Below are positions 52,640 through 62,727 of a stretch of DNA of 64,000 bases, piece after piece. The stretch comes from Eukaryota sp. TZLM1-RC. Its lineage: Eukaryota > Metamonada: BaSk clade. The stretch covers positions 868,001 to 932,000 of the forward strand of contig JAUPSS010000005.1 of assembly GCA_040285825.1 (NCBI GenBank). Reading direction: 5' to 3'. The notes below the pieces were generated by a model. It worked only from the letters and a program-made list of their open reading frames with translations, had not been told where the DNA came from and did no database searches. Position 1 is the first letter of the stretch, and every line of letters begins with the position of its first letter. A program made the position numbers and the translations under genes.

Positions 52640-53365
52640 ACATTATAAATTTTTTAAGAACTGATCCGAAACGACAGAAGAAGATTATTAATTATTTAGA
52701 AGCTTAATCACTGAACAATCAAATTAGCTTGGCTAAAAACTCCGGTGATTCCTCTTTGAAATTAATTTTGTCTTCTTTGTGTAATTTAAATTCTTTCCAA
52801 AACAGTTCATCTTGCTTGATAACTCGAGTTCCTCGCCGTTTTGGATTACTGCTTTCGGATATTCGATTTTTGACAGTCATGCGATTAAGACTTACTATAT
52901 TTTCTCTCCAATGCTTATCAAATGTGAGCTGTAAAGGTTCTGCTTATGCGTCATTTGATCATGTTATTTTCTTCTGCAAATTCACTCAAAAAAGATCAAT
53001 TATCCACAATGCTGTTAATGATTGTATTTTTGAGCTGGGCTCATTACCCAGTTCGTTTAGAACCACTGTTTGATGAAGTAAATTTCAGTTTGAGCTAAAA
53101 ACGAGGTGACATTCGATGTGCTTGGTATGATGGATCCGAACTAATTATCGATTGTACCACCATATCTCCGTGGAAAAGCAGTTTAAATTCTGACATTCAA
53201 CATTTATTTAAAGTTGCAGAACATTTCAAGAAATCAAAATACGAAGTTCTTCTTCAATGTTTCAATCGAACAAGAGGCAGAAACATCAGATTTGTTCCAA
53301 TTGCTATATCAATTTTTGGTACCATTGGATATGAGGTCTTAATTTTTTGGATGATTTGGGGAAAC
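52640..53365 (+). mobile_element. RLE-J copy J4, upstream part (interrupted by RLE-B3)
   Basis: Blocks of family J in order: FLRTDPKRQKKIINYLEA, SLAKNSGDSSLKL, SSCLITRVPRRFGLLLSD (52,800-52,860), a knuckle-like region, KRSIIHNAVNDCIFEL, then RGDIRCAWYDGSELIIDC (endonuclease R-x-D ... D, about 53,100-53,160) and NIRFVPIAISIFG. The frame is broken near 53,040-53,095. It continues after the insertion at 54,023. Confidence 0.8.
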
Positions 53366-54022
53366 AAGAAGCAAAGTGCATAATAACGTCAGGGACCAAA
53401 TTTATGTAATGTGCAAATCATATCGTGTAGATTCCTTTTTAGAACCGCTGTTATCAAAATTAATTCTTGATGATCCCAATATTGATAGTACGCGTTACAA
53501 CAGAGCTTCTATGGGTCTGACTAGAGGTGATCTAGTTGTTCCTGGTTTAAATGGTAGTTTTACTATTTTGGACGCCATGTCTATTGACCCTTGTAATTCC
53601 TCTAAGGAACATTTCATTAATTCGGATGTAAATAATCCTCTTCTTGCAGGCGAAAAATATAAAATTGCTAAATATGCGAAACCCATTTCCTCAGTTAATG
53701 AAAATTCTCATGCCCAATATAATTTATGTCCATTTGTTTTTTCTTTGCTTGGATCTCTAGGTAAGGCTGCTATGGCTTTCCTTGAGGATTTTGTTGTAGT
53801 TGTAAAGGAAAGAACTGGAAGAATTTTCAATCGTGTTTACTGGCAAAACAGGATTGTATTTTCTATTTTTAAGGGAATGGTAACACTAATTTCTGATTCA
53901 CTATCTTCTTTTGGGAAATTTTCTGAATCTTTAGCGATTAATTGTTTTGATGTAGGGGAGGCAGGTTTTGAGGATGTGGAGTTTTAATTGTGTATTTCAT
54001 ATTTGTTGTTGAATAAAAATAA
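53366..54022 (+). mobile_element. RLE-B copy B3: 5'-truncated insertion in RLE-J4 with a 12-bp TSD
   Basis: The last ~660 bp of family B, almost identical to 17,262-17,925 of B1: HNNVRDQIYVMCKSYRVDSF, TRGDLVVPG...ILDAMS and GEAGFEDVEF, with TAA near 53,985 and GAATAAAAATAAA at the end. The 12-mer ATTTGGGGAAAC flanks it at 53,354-53,365 and 54,023-54,034. The frame is intact; a recent insertion. Confidence 0.92.
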
Positions 54023-54295
54023 ATTTGGGGAAACTTCTCAAAGAAAGTGGTCCTACATTTGACTTACTGATTTGGAAGAAAAGAATCGTATTCTCGTTTT
54101 TGAAGGCTCTTCCTCGTTTTATTAACTCCTTTTTAAATAACATTACAATTTTATAACAATTGAGTTGTTATAAATGAGAATAGCGAAAATCTCCCGTCAT
54201 TCGATTGATGGGGTTCGTAGGGGAAAAGTATTAGTTAAGGTTTGTTGTTGAGTGGTAAAATGTGATTGTTCCAGGAATAAAACCGATTTTTATTA
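54023..54295 (+). mobile_element. RLE-J copy J4, 3' end
   Basis: J4 resumes after B3: KLLKESGPTFDLLIWKKRIVFS and LPRFINSFLNN, stop near 54,155, then a 3' UTR with GATTGTTCCAGGAATAAA, matching J3 (38,281-38,430). Confidence 0.78.
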
Positions 54296-54381
54296 CCTAT
54301 CACTCAATTAACATTATAAATTAAAGATATTCAAAAATACTAAAATTTATCTATTATACAATTAAAACAAAAATTAAATAC

Positions 54382-56229
54382 TCAACTCATCCTGCTCAAT
54401 ACACCTTCCAAATCCTCTAATTTTTCAGCTAATCCATCGCTTGATTGATTAATAAAAGCAAACTTTGACAGCAACCTCTCCATACAATCAAATCTCACAT
54501 TTGCTGTCACATCACCACCGCACTCAACGCACCCATCCTCCATATTTCTAATGCAATCTAAACAAAAAGAATGGCCACAAGAAAGCAAAGTGGGCTCGGT
54601 GTACAATTTAAAACAACAAAGGCAAGATAAATCTGTTTTGAGAGAGTCAACATTTTTCTGCAAAGTCAAGGTTTTTCCTGCCAAATTTGAGCCACATTCT
54701 TTCATTTTCTGTAATATTTCAGATTCATTGAGTTTTTTGATTTCATTATTTAATTCATCAATTCTAGAATTTGCTTCATGAAGTGCATTCGAAAGCCTTC
54801 CAACTTCATTTCTGAAGGATTTCTTAGCTTTTTCTACTTCTTTTTTGGTTGATAAAAGTTCACTCTTCGCTGAATCTCTTTCTTCTACTAACTTTGACAT
54901 TTTTTCGTTGAAATCCGTTGACTTTTCTTCACTAAAGCTCTCTAAATGACCCAATCTAAGTTTTAGTTCTTGATTTTCCTTCTCTATTCTATCAAACCTT
55001 ACACTAAGCGCCTCAAACGCCTTCTTCTCCATCATTAATTTTCCTTCTAGCTCAACATTGCTTTGATTCAAAGTTTTGATTTGATCATGAAGGGCGTTAC
55101 ATTCCATCACGTGACCATCAATAAGTGATTGTTTTTGATCAGCTAAAATTCCTTTTTCTTCTTGAAGTTCATGTTTAATCAATAGATTGGCTTCCAAATG
55201 ACGCTCATTCTGAACAGAAAGTTCTTCAATACGATTACGAAGCTCGAAATTTTCACCTTCCAAATTTTTAATATCTTGTTCAAATTTTCCCCTGATCTCT
55301 TCCAGTTCTTTAAAGTGATCTTCTCTTTCTTTAACACATCTGCTTTCCCAATCCTTGGCAACCATTGTTGTCCTCGAATGAGCATCTGATTGAAGGTCAT
55401 TAATTTGATCAATCAACGTCATATTTTGAGCCTCTACATCATTGATTGACCTATTCAACGCAGAAGACTCTTGTTTTGCTTGTCTTAATTCTTGAGATAC
55501 TTCGTAATAATCCTGTTCCATATTCATTAGGTCATTTCTCAAAACTTCATTTGACTTTTTAAAACTTTCTCGCTCAGTCAAAGCATTATTGAGCTGCTGT
55601 TCCATATTTGAGCTATCATTTTTAACCTTACTGAGCTCTTGTTTCAAAAATTTGATCTGTTTGGCCAAATTTTCCTTTTCAGCAGTAACTCTATTATGCT
55701 GAGATGTCAGTTGCCTCAGAGATATGTCTTGAAGTTTGTTCCTATTTTTAGAATCACTGGAGGTTGATTGCAGAGTTTTTAACTGTTGAAGGGCATCATC
55801 ACGTTCAGTTTCCGTTTTCAGCAGTCTATCACGTAGCTCATCAACATGTTCCTGTAATTTGGTAGAATTATACGTCCTACTAGATTCAGTAGAGGCCTCC
55901 CGTCTGAGGTCTCTTAATTCGGCTGTCACATTCTCTAACTGAGTCCTGTCAGCAGCAGATCTAATGGAGAGGTCCTCATAGGTACGGCGAAGAGAACGAA
56001 GGGTGGATTGACATTCGACGAGTTCATTGGTTTTCGAGTTGAGTTGTTGGCGGAGTTGGACAACAAGTTGCTGGTCATCGTCGGCAAGAGCCTTGAGTTT
56101 GGCGTATTTGCGACGTAGATCAGCCTCAGCAGAAGTAGTAGGTGTAGAACGATCAGGATTGATTGAAGTAAGAGGAGTAGCAGAACGAGCCTCCCGGACA
56201 AGTCCTTTGAGCTCTCGTGGGGTTCTCAT
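54382..56229 (-). CDS. Long coiled-coil protein with a C-terminal C3HC4 RING finger
   Basis: 615 residues. After a short Ser/Thr/Arg-rich start (1-40), residues about 40-530 are an almost unbroken heptad-rich coiled coil. The C-terminus has a RING: C536-x2-C539-x11-C551-x-H553-x2-C556-x2-C559-x7-C567-x2-C570 (TLLSCGHSFCLDCI), then a helix of about 40 residues. This suggests a RING E3 ubiquitin ligase that dimerises through its coiled coil. The layout recalls Bre1/RNF20 (H2B ligase), but the last pair is CVEC rather than CPIC and I see no specific Bre1 block, so I do not assign it. It is transcribed divergently from RLE-J4. Its promoter lies in the 247 bp separating it from the end of Fanzor A. 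Stop TGA. Confidence 0.85.
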   Translation of the reverse strand: MRTPRELKGLVREARSATPLTSINPDRSTPTTSAEADLRRKYAKLKALADDDQQLVVQLRQQLNSKTNELVECQSTLRSLRRTYEDLSIRSAADRTQLENVTAELRDLRREASTESSRTYNSTKLQEHVDELRDRLLKTETERDDALQQLKTLQSTSSDSKNRNKLQDISLRQLTSQHNRVTAEKENLAKQIKFLKQELSKVKNDSSNMEQQLNNALTERESFKKSNEVLRNDLMNMEQDYYEVSQELRQAKQESSALNRSINDVEAQNMTLIDQINDLQSDAHSRTTMVAKDWESRCVKEREDHFKELEEIRGKFEQDIKNLEGENFELRNRIEELSVQNERHLEANLLIKHELQEEKGILADQKQSLIDGHVMECNALHDQIKTLNQSNVELEGKLMMEKKAFEALSVRFDRIEKENQELKLRLGHLESFSEEKSTDFNEKMSKLVEERDSAKSELLSTKKEVEKAKKSFRNEVGRLSNALHEANSRIDELNNEIKKLNESEILQKMKECGSNLAGKTLTLQKNVDSLKTDLSCLCCFKLYTEPTLLSCGHSFCLDCIRNMEDGCVECGGDVTANVRFDCMERLLSKFAFINQSSDGLAEKLEDLEGVLSRMS

Positions 56230-56476
56230 TTGAGGAAGAGGTGTGGGATATGAAGGGATGTGTGAATTTGGTCTGATTTCTTAGTCTTAGTCACAGGTTT
56301 GATCTTAATCTGTGGTTTTCATTTGAAATGCATACTTTCGTCAAGTATCATTCAAACTTATTCCAAGAACTTTCATTCTTGGTGAGATCGTCCACAGACG
56401 TTCTAGAATCCTCGAATAATTGGCCACCAATCTCAGTGAGCCCATTTCTCCTCTAAAACAATACGTAGCTTTGAAG
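56230..56476 (-). other. Fanzor A 3' flank and RING-gene promoter interval
   Basis: In Fanzor/TnpB loci the guide RNA usually overlaps the ORF's 3' end and the flank after it. This 247-bp interval is therefore the first place to look for a Fanzor A guide RNA. I see no conserved second copy in the window to support it. Confidence 0.3.
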
Positions 56477-56479
56477 CTA
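56466..56479 (-). terminator. Short hairpin overlapping the Fanzor A stop codon
   Basis: TAGCTTTGAAGCTA is a perfect 6-bp inverted repeat with a 2-nt loop, spanning the TAG stop (56,477-56,479). It could be chance or part of a guide-RNA end. Confidence 0.25.
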
Positions 56480-58717
56480 GTTTGTTTGTGGTCTCTGGAA
56501 CGCTTCTGGTCTTGTTCCATAGTAGTGCTCACTAATTGCAATGTCTAGCTGATTTAGTGATGCAGAAATGTCTCTAGACCATACTTGATTACATTCCGGA
56601 CAACTGAAATTGGCGTTGTGAACTTTAACTTCACCATCAACTTCTCTATAGATCTTTTGGTGTAGCATCTTGCAGCAGTTCACCTTTGCAGATGTCATAT
56701 ATTCATCTCCGATCTTCACATTAGCAAATGAACATTGTAACAACTTGAGAAATGCCTTACGTGGAGTTTTCACTTTTTGACGTGATGTACCACCACCTCC
56801 ATTGCCAAACCACACCTTTACTTCTCGACCGTTTGCAAATTTTTTCACTTTGTTGATAATGGAGCTGAATCTTTTCTGTTTTCTTATAAAGAAGTCAAAT
56901 GTGTTTCTCCTCAATGCTTTTCGAGCACTCAGATATAATTGCTGTTTTAGCAATGATCGTCTTACGTTATTACCTTCATAGTCCTTATAGTCACCGATAG
57001 TTGATATTTCAAGCAGATAATGGTTCAATTTCTGCACGTCATAAACATCTATTGATGAGTGGGTCAGTGAAGCGGAGTGATTGATTTTTCGTTGCTTTGG
57101 TGCCAAGAAGATATTGGATACGGTCGGCCCTGAACGTGTTCCAATGCTGGAACCACATAGATTTGAGTGGTTGATGGCCCAGAACACCATTTCCGTTTGG
57201 TCATCAGGTGCCTGCCACTCAGTAGCTTTTGGTTTCTGGCGAGGTCTTGGCCGTTCAACCTTGGCTTGCAGGGTATGTTTTCTGTTCCGAGTGGTTTCGT
57301 AGTAGTCAAGTTCCCCTCTGGATCTCTTATTACTCAAGGCTTCTCCGGACAATCTCACTCGTGTTGCTTTGGGGTGCGGTTTGAAAGTTATACGGACACT
57401 ATCACCATTAGAAGACATGGTGTAGTCATTAGCTTTTGTTTTAAACAATAAATAAGGGTTTTTCAAAATTGTTTGTGATGTGTTTTTGGAGATAAAATGG
57501 TTGAGAACCCATGTGGAAAAGGGGACAAAAGCAGGCTTCAAACTAGCGATGGGAGTGAGTCTATGTCGTCTAAAGGTATATGGAAAGGCTTGCTCCAGGT
57601 AGTTTTGGATTGTTAAGCCGCAACGAAAGATGTAGGTACTGTTCTCTTGATTAAGAGTCACTCTTCGAGAAGAAAGAAGAGTGTTGTACCTTTGAGGATC
57701 ACCAACCAAAAAGTTAAACAGAGTAAGAGCCATGGTATGGTGAGTGTTGAACCAAGAAAGAAGAGGTTCACGAAAGTTCGTGCTGTTGTGAAGAACAGAA
57801 CCAGCATAAGTGGCTGGTGCAGGGCAGTTATAACCTACCGCATACGAGCGGAAGAAGTTAAGCTTCCACGACACAAGTCCATCAGCAAGAAGCTGCTGGT
57901 AGTTGCCTTGCAGCTGGCGGCACTTTGCATCCACTAGTTGTTGTAGAGGCCTACTAGTGGGTAGTGCATGATTACGACCTGTTCTTGACAAGAACAAGAC
58001 AGCAAACGACCATGATGTAGAGATTCGCTCGAGCTTCTCATACACATGGCCTTTGCCAGGTCTGTTAAATGGATGTCTGACTTTTGGCTTAGAGACCGCC
58101 ACAAAGTCAAGACACTGGATCCAGAATTGATGCTGAGTCAGGAAATGACTGTCTTCAGGGAAGCGCACAGCAAAAACTCTGGCCAGCAAACTGCCGAGGT
58201 GAGCCATGGTGGTCACCTTGGTCAGCTGTCCATCAATGTAATCACACACTGGCCGCTCAAAGAACTGATGAAGGGAGCAGGCACGTGCCCATAACTGCAT
58301 AGTCCTTACTGAAAACGGAAGGTGCAGACAATCAAAAATGATTGATTTCTCAGTTTCAGTTACTTTTAAAATTTGGTGTATTTTCAACTCCTTACATCCA
58401 CAAAACAATGAAACATGCACAAACTGATAAATAGACAAATTTATAATAGATACTGGACATGCTTTAAGCATTTTCTTTCCTAAAAATAGTAAACTGATGT
58501 GAAATTTGACGAAATTGTTGTTAGTCAAAGCAGTTGTTCGTTTAATCAAGGGTGTTTGTAGATTCAAAAAATTCGTAAAGTTTCACAATTTAATTCCCTT
58601 ATTCAGTTCAAACACGTTACCAAGGGAAGTCACAACACCCGTTTCTTTCTTACCATTTCTTTCCCTCTTTGACGAAGAACCTTTTGCTCCTCGTTCAACT
58701 ATATCTGAATTCGCCAT
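56477..58717 (-). CDS. Fanzor family A: TnpB-like RNA-guided nuclease (one probable intron; first RuvC Asp position is Asn)
   Basis: Fanzors are eukaryotic TnpB homologues. The body is a ~690-codon frame ending at 56,477. I place the start at ATG 58,717 (MANSDIVERGAKGSSSKRER, NLS-like), joined by a 174-bp intron that removes an in-frame TGA, giving 688 residues. C-terminal signatures: KVWFGNGGGGTSRQKVKTPR, GDEYMTSAK (RuvC-II Glu, codon 56,702-56,704), a zinc site (CC...CPEC), W-S-R-D-ISAS-N (RuvC-III Asp, spliced residue 658) and a GTRPEAFQRPQT tail. The RuvC-I position, 156 residues before the Glu, reads VFWAINHS where IDPG-like is expected: Asn (57,170-57,172). The first half, presumably the recognition domain, has no motif I can name. 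It may be a dead or repurposed nuclease or a young pseudogene. Confidence 0.78.
58480..58653 (-). other. Probable intron in Fanzor A (174 bp)
   Basis: The donor G|GTAAGAAA at 58,653 and acceptor CTATTTTTAG at 58,480 keep the frame (AAT-G|GA-AAG) and remove the only in-frame stop (TGA near 58,585) between the upstream ATG and the long body. The alternative is an in-frame nonsense mutation with no splicing. Confidence 0.6.
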
Positions 58718-59559
58718 GGATCTTTGTGGAACTGTTGGCTTTTCTATTATAGCGATTATAGGTTTCGTTTAGTGTGCTCACACATTGACTATAAAACATT
58801 GAATCCCATAAAATAGACTAACAAAAGACAGTCTGTATAGACACTACTGGCTATTCATGAGTCTAAACTCGAGTCTACTGCAGATCGTCCATCCCAAGCT
58901 GTGCCAACAACTTCTGCTGTGTCACCCCTTTCAGCTGCACTTCTTGTCTTGAAACTAGACATCTGAATACCTATTATTACCATCAGTTATCAATATACAC
59001 CCTTACACCTCTGGTATCGTTTGTTCACTCTCTACGAATCAACTCACTCCAATCTTAATCTACTCCAGTCTAACCTACTGCTGAAATACATGAACTTCTA
59101 AAGTCTAATGAGCAGAAGATTTTTGAACTTAATGAACTCCAATTGAAACTGCATTGAAGACACTTGTAATGTTAGTCAACATGGCTTCCTTGTAGAGATT
59201 GATTTTGACTAATTTCATATTAATGTTGTGTGATACGATAATAAGTCTGAAGGCGTCCACGCTGCTATGAGTGAAACCTATCCCCTTGAATTCAGGTTCG
59301 GACTCTTGAAAAAGCAGATTTTCTGGTTAATAACCTATTTCTACCTATAAATAACCTAAAATAACCTATAAATAACCTATAACTAATAGTTCCAAAATAA
59401 AATATTATCGATTCATGTTTTATAGTGTTCGTTCAAGTGTTGGTAAAAAAATAGTGTTGGTGAAAGAGTGTAAGAATTTGTGGGAAGGGAAGTTTATGTG
59501 AAAAGATTCAATTGCCCACAAATGCAGTGAAATTGCACACAACTGATGAATTTCACTTA
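58718..59559. other. Intergenic stretch with a short tandem repeat
   Basis: No coding similarity seen. A ~65-bp run of AACCTATAAAT-type units lies at about 59,325-59,392. The rest may hold the Fanzor A promoter (minus strand). Confidence 0.4.
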
Positions 59560-60782
59560 TCATGTATTCCCATGTAAAATTCACTCCTGTTTTCAACTTT
59601 CTCAATGTCTACTCACAGGCTGTGAGAGACATGTAGCGTCATTTGACAAAGACAATCATGATCTTCATCAATGGGCTACCTCAGTAAAAGACACCTACTG
59701 CTTTCACAGAACAAAGCCTCGCGACATGATGTATCTAAGTGCATCTACCAAATGCTACTAAGGTATTTGTAGATCGGTCTCAAAAGTTTTTCAAAAAAAT
59801 TAAAAAAAAAATAAAATACTCAAAGTAAAACATCAGTTTTTCCAAAGTTTTTGTTTCTACATGCTCAGGTTACTCATTCATCTTCTCAACAGAGCAGCTG
59901 GGCGAATGTGTCTTTCCGGCCACAATTCCCCTTTCTTCTAAATTAAATATTTTTTGCAGCGCAAATTTCTCTGTCATATACTACTTGACACTCAGTACAA
60001 ATACGCATCTGCCATGTGCCTGCTTGAATATTCACGGCCATTCAACAAATGAAAAGTTTGCTTGTATTAAATTCACTGGTTGACAAGTGCTTCATGTCCT
60101 TTTGATAACACAAACATTTTCGAAAAGCCCTTGCTGATCCTTATAGATAGAATTTTCGGCAATGAGAAGGGAAATTAGCAGAACCCACAGCAAGGTAGAG
60201 TTTTTCAGGATGTCCAGCCAGCCTTTGAAATTTGTTGAGACTCTCACGGAAACGTCTCTCTTTTCGTTTGCGATTAACAAATTAAATTATCTTTCATTTC
60301 TGGCGATTACTTTCCAAATACACTTGCCTCCTGACCAAATTCCAATGGTTCAAATATTGGTTGAAATTTTGAACAGAATATTGGTTGGGGAGTGTTTACT
60401 GGGTGAAGGTTTTGTCATGTATCTTCTGCCAGTTGGACAATTGATAAATCCACATTCATTAGCAGTTAAGAAGTAACCACATAATCTACATAGTCCCAGA
60501 TCAACGCCAACAAGTGGCTTTTCAGGTAAAATTTCGACTGTATGTCTACGTCTTCGACCGGGCATTCTTTAGTGCTCTTCAACTGTGTTTCTCTGGTTTT
60601 GTTGGCATCAGGGTCACTTTTCATTTCTTTTTACAATCGTGGTTTCTTTTTCGGTGGTTCATCCAGGTCATCTGTGTGTAAGACCATTGTTTGTATATTC
60701 GCTTCAGACGTGTATTATTGATGAACTTTGTTTTGGAAGATGATCCTTCAATAAGTGGGAATTTTTTCACAGAGTGGAAAAT
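59560..60782 (-). pseudogene. Fanzor family B, copy B2: broken TnpB-like nuclease gene plus conserved 3' flank
   Basis: Inverted counterpart of 46,316-47,650. From the right: VGVDLGLCRLCG (likely RuvC-I, Asp codon 60,500-60,502) in a 71-codon frame (60,565-60,350), then in other frames AVGSANFPSHCRK, SEFNTSKLFIC (RuvC-II Glu, 60,072-60,074), RICTECQVVYDREICAAKNI (RuvC-III). The spacing from RuvC-I to RuvC-II is about 143 codons, as expected. Stops and frameshifts differ from B1, so the two copies decayed separately. Similarity to B1 goes on after the stop for about 390 bp (59,950 down to 59,560). Confidence 0.8.
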
Positions 60783-60937
60783 TTGTCAAGGTACCTCATG
60801 AAATTTAAACCTTTATGAGAAGCTGAAAGTATTATTCTAAATTTCTTTCAGTAATGCATATGAGAATAGAAAGTGTGTAAGTATTGTAAAATTTTAAGAT
60901 TGAAGAGAAAAAGCTCACCAATTTCCTTTGATGAAGA

Positions 60938-61016
60938 TGTTGGCGCCCTAAGGCTTATATAATATGAATGGAAAATAAATCAGACTTTTCTTTACTACAA
61001 TAGACTTTAGGCAACA
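60938..61016 (+). repeat. 79-bp 5' LTR of a Ty3/gypsy element (copy 2)
   Basis: TGTTGGC...GGCAACA, same length as copy 1 (18,895-18,973), with TATATAAT at 60,956-60,963. It is followed by ATAATTATTGGCC, the probable primer-binding neighbourhood. The 3' LTR is outside the window. Confidence 0.8.
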
Positions 61017-61093
61017 ATAATTATTGGCCATTTTAAAGTCAAAAGGTATACCATAACTTCAGCATTAGTAAACATCCCCAGATACTTTACAGC

Positions 61094-62665
61094 ATGTTAG
61101 ACACCTCCCAACCAGATATCTCTGACTCTAATCCCCCACTTAATATGCAGCAGGTACCAGCGGCACATATACATGATATAGAGGGTAACGAGGCAACGGA
61201 CCCGGATCCCACCTCCTTCTCCCTTAAATTAGAAGAAGATGAAAGAGTGGACGAGGTCCCTCCATCTTCAGTAACAGAAGAGGTAACGAGAACGGACCCT
61301 GCTCCCTCTCCCCTCAGGAAAAAAGAAACAGAAGGGGTTACGAGAACGGACCCAGCTCCCTCTCCCCCCAAAGCAATGAATGAGGTTGCAAGAACGGACC
61401 CAGCTCCCTCTCCCCCCAAAGCAATGAATGAGGTTACGAGAACGGACCCAGCTCCCTCTCCCCCCAAAGCAATGGAAGAGGCAACGAGAACGGACCCGGC
61501 TCCCTCTCCCCTCAAGTATGCAGAATTGTCCTCGGAGGCAACGAGAACGGACCCGGCTCCCTCTCCCCTCCCAATTCTAGAACCTGTCTCAAAGGGAACG
61601 GATGGAAATCCCACCTTAGACACGTCTTCCCCATTAGGAGAATATGAAGAAATTCAATCTCAACTGGATGAAATGGAGGGAGAAGACGACTCTTCCGAGG
61701 GGTTCTACAAGTTATTAAGAGAGGATGCGGAGGCTTACCTCGAACCAACAGATTTCTGTCTGTTCGAGCAGCTTCCCCCTTTATGGAGTTACATTCAAAA
61801 AAGAGGCAGAAACGTTGGTTTCCAGACCCTCGGAATGATTGGGGATACCCAAAAGGTATTGGAAATTCCCCTCAATGAAAGGAATGAACTCATAAAGGCA
61901 CTTGATAAACTGAGTAGAGAGACATTCGGGCGTAACGCAGAGCGCCGCCCCAGAATCTCTGGAATGGACAAGAGAATCAATGAAATGATGTCTCTTCCCA
62001 TCAAAGATAGATTGGATTGGAAGGCCTTCTTCCTAGATCAACACGGCAGGAGAATAAGGTTTCTCTCCATCGAGCAGAGAAGTAGGACCGACTCGGAAGA
62101 CATCCTACAATCCAAATTGCCTGCCTGGTTTGACCCTAACTTTGATACGGAAATCCATAATTACACGGAGCTGACAGAGGGTGCTCCCACATATTTTAGG
62201 GAATTTATGGAGCAGGAGGATAGTAGTGAACAAGACAAGCTTGAACCAGTAACACCCTGGTTTGATGAAGACGCTTTAAATAACATTCATACGGAACGAT
62301 CAGCTGTATCCACGTATAGGAGCCGTCCTCACAACTACATCCAACAACATGGTAACTCGTTCACGAAACAACGAGAGTTTAGACAATGGGTAACGGGAGA
62401 TCCATCCACATCTCTCCACCTTCCCAAACTGCCTGTTGTAGCCCCCATAATTTCTGAAAACAGCCAACCAATACAGGTCTGCTCTATTGACAGCATACCC
62501 GAACACGTTCCAACAGTGAACGTCCCGGAACCTGTAACTAGACAAGACGTTGCTCCTCAGGAAGAAACAACTTCCTCTCAACCTATGGAATGTGAAATCG
62601 GAGAAGACATAGAGTTGAACGGGCCAGTCGTTGGAGAAACGGCTCCTCCTCAACCCTCAGTATGA
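61094..62665 (+). CDS. Ty3/gypsy Gag polyprotein (intact frame)
   Basis: 523 residues from ATG 61,094, 77 bp after the 5' LTR. The N-terminal ~160 residues are acidic and Pro/Ser-rich and contain six RTDPAPSP units. Residues about 185-430 are the probable capsid region (EGFYKLLREDAEAYLEPTDF, RNELIKALDKLSRETFGRN, MDKRINEMMSLPIKDRLDW). The C-terminal part is Pro/Gln-rich. A zinc knuckle is not in this frame; the second half of one (GHTVFEC) opens the following pol frame. Gag would form particles around the element's RNA. The stop TGA at 62,663 precedes the pol frame by 62 nt, so normal gag-pol continuity has probably been broken by a small deletion near 62,725. Confidence 0.8.
   Translation: MLDTSQPDISDSNPPLNMQQVPAAHIHDIEGNEATDPDPTSFSLKLEEDERVDEVPPSSVTEEVTRTDPAPSPLRKKETEGVTRTDPAPSPPKAMNEVARTDPAPSPPKAMNEVTRTDPAPSPPKAMEEATRTDPAPSPLKYAELSSEATRTDPAPSPLPILEPVSKGTDGNPTLDTSSPLGEYEEIQSQLDEMEGEDDSSEGFYKLLREDAEAYLEPTDFCLFEQLPPLWSYIQKRGRNVGFQTLGMIGDTQKVLEIPLNERNELIKALDKLSRETFGRNAERRPRISGMDKRINEMMSLPIKDRLDWKAFFLDQHGRRIRFLSIEQRSRTDSEDILQSKLPAWFDPNFDTEIHNYTELTEGAPTYFREFMEQEDSSEQDKLEPVTPWFDEDALNNIHTERSAVSTYRSRPHNYIQQHGNSFTKQREFRQWVTGDPSTSLHLPKLPVVAPIISENSQPIQVCSIDSIPEHVPTVNVPEPVTRQDVAPQEETTSSQPMECEIGEDIELNGPVVGETAPPQPSV
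61279..61572 (+). repeat. 48-bp minisatellite inside gag
   Basis: Six in-frame units of the (E)-x-TRTDPAPSP type; the central units are exactly 48 bp (16 codons) and nearly identical. Copy 1 (about 19,240-19,290) has one unit. Confidence 0.85.
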
Positions 62666-62727
62666 AACTCTTCTTCCGACAGATTTATGCGTATTGAGGA
62701 CCTACAATCCTCAAGAAGAGCTATTGA

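Noticed and set aside
54382-56229. Naming the RING protein Bre1/RNF20
   Set aside because: Architecture is similar but no specific Bre1 block is visible, and long coiled coil plus RING is common.
61087-61623. Minus-strand ORF with GEGAGSVLV repeats
   Set aside because: Shadow of the gag minisatellite on the other strand.
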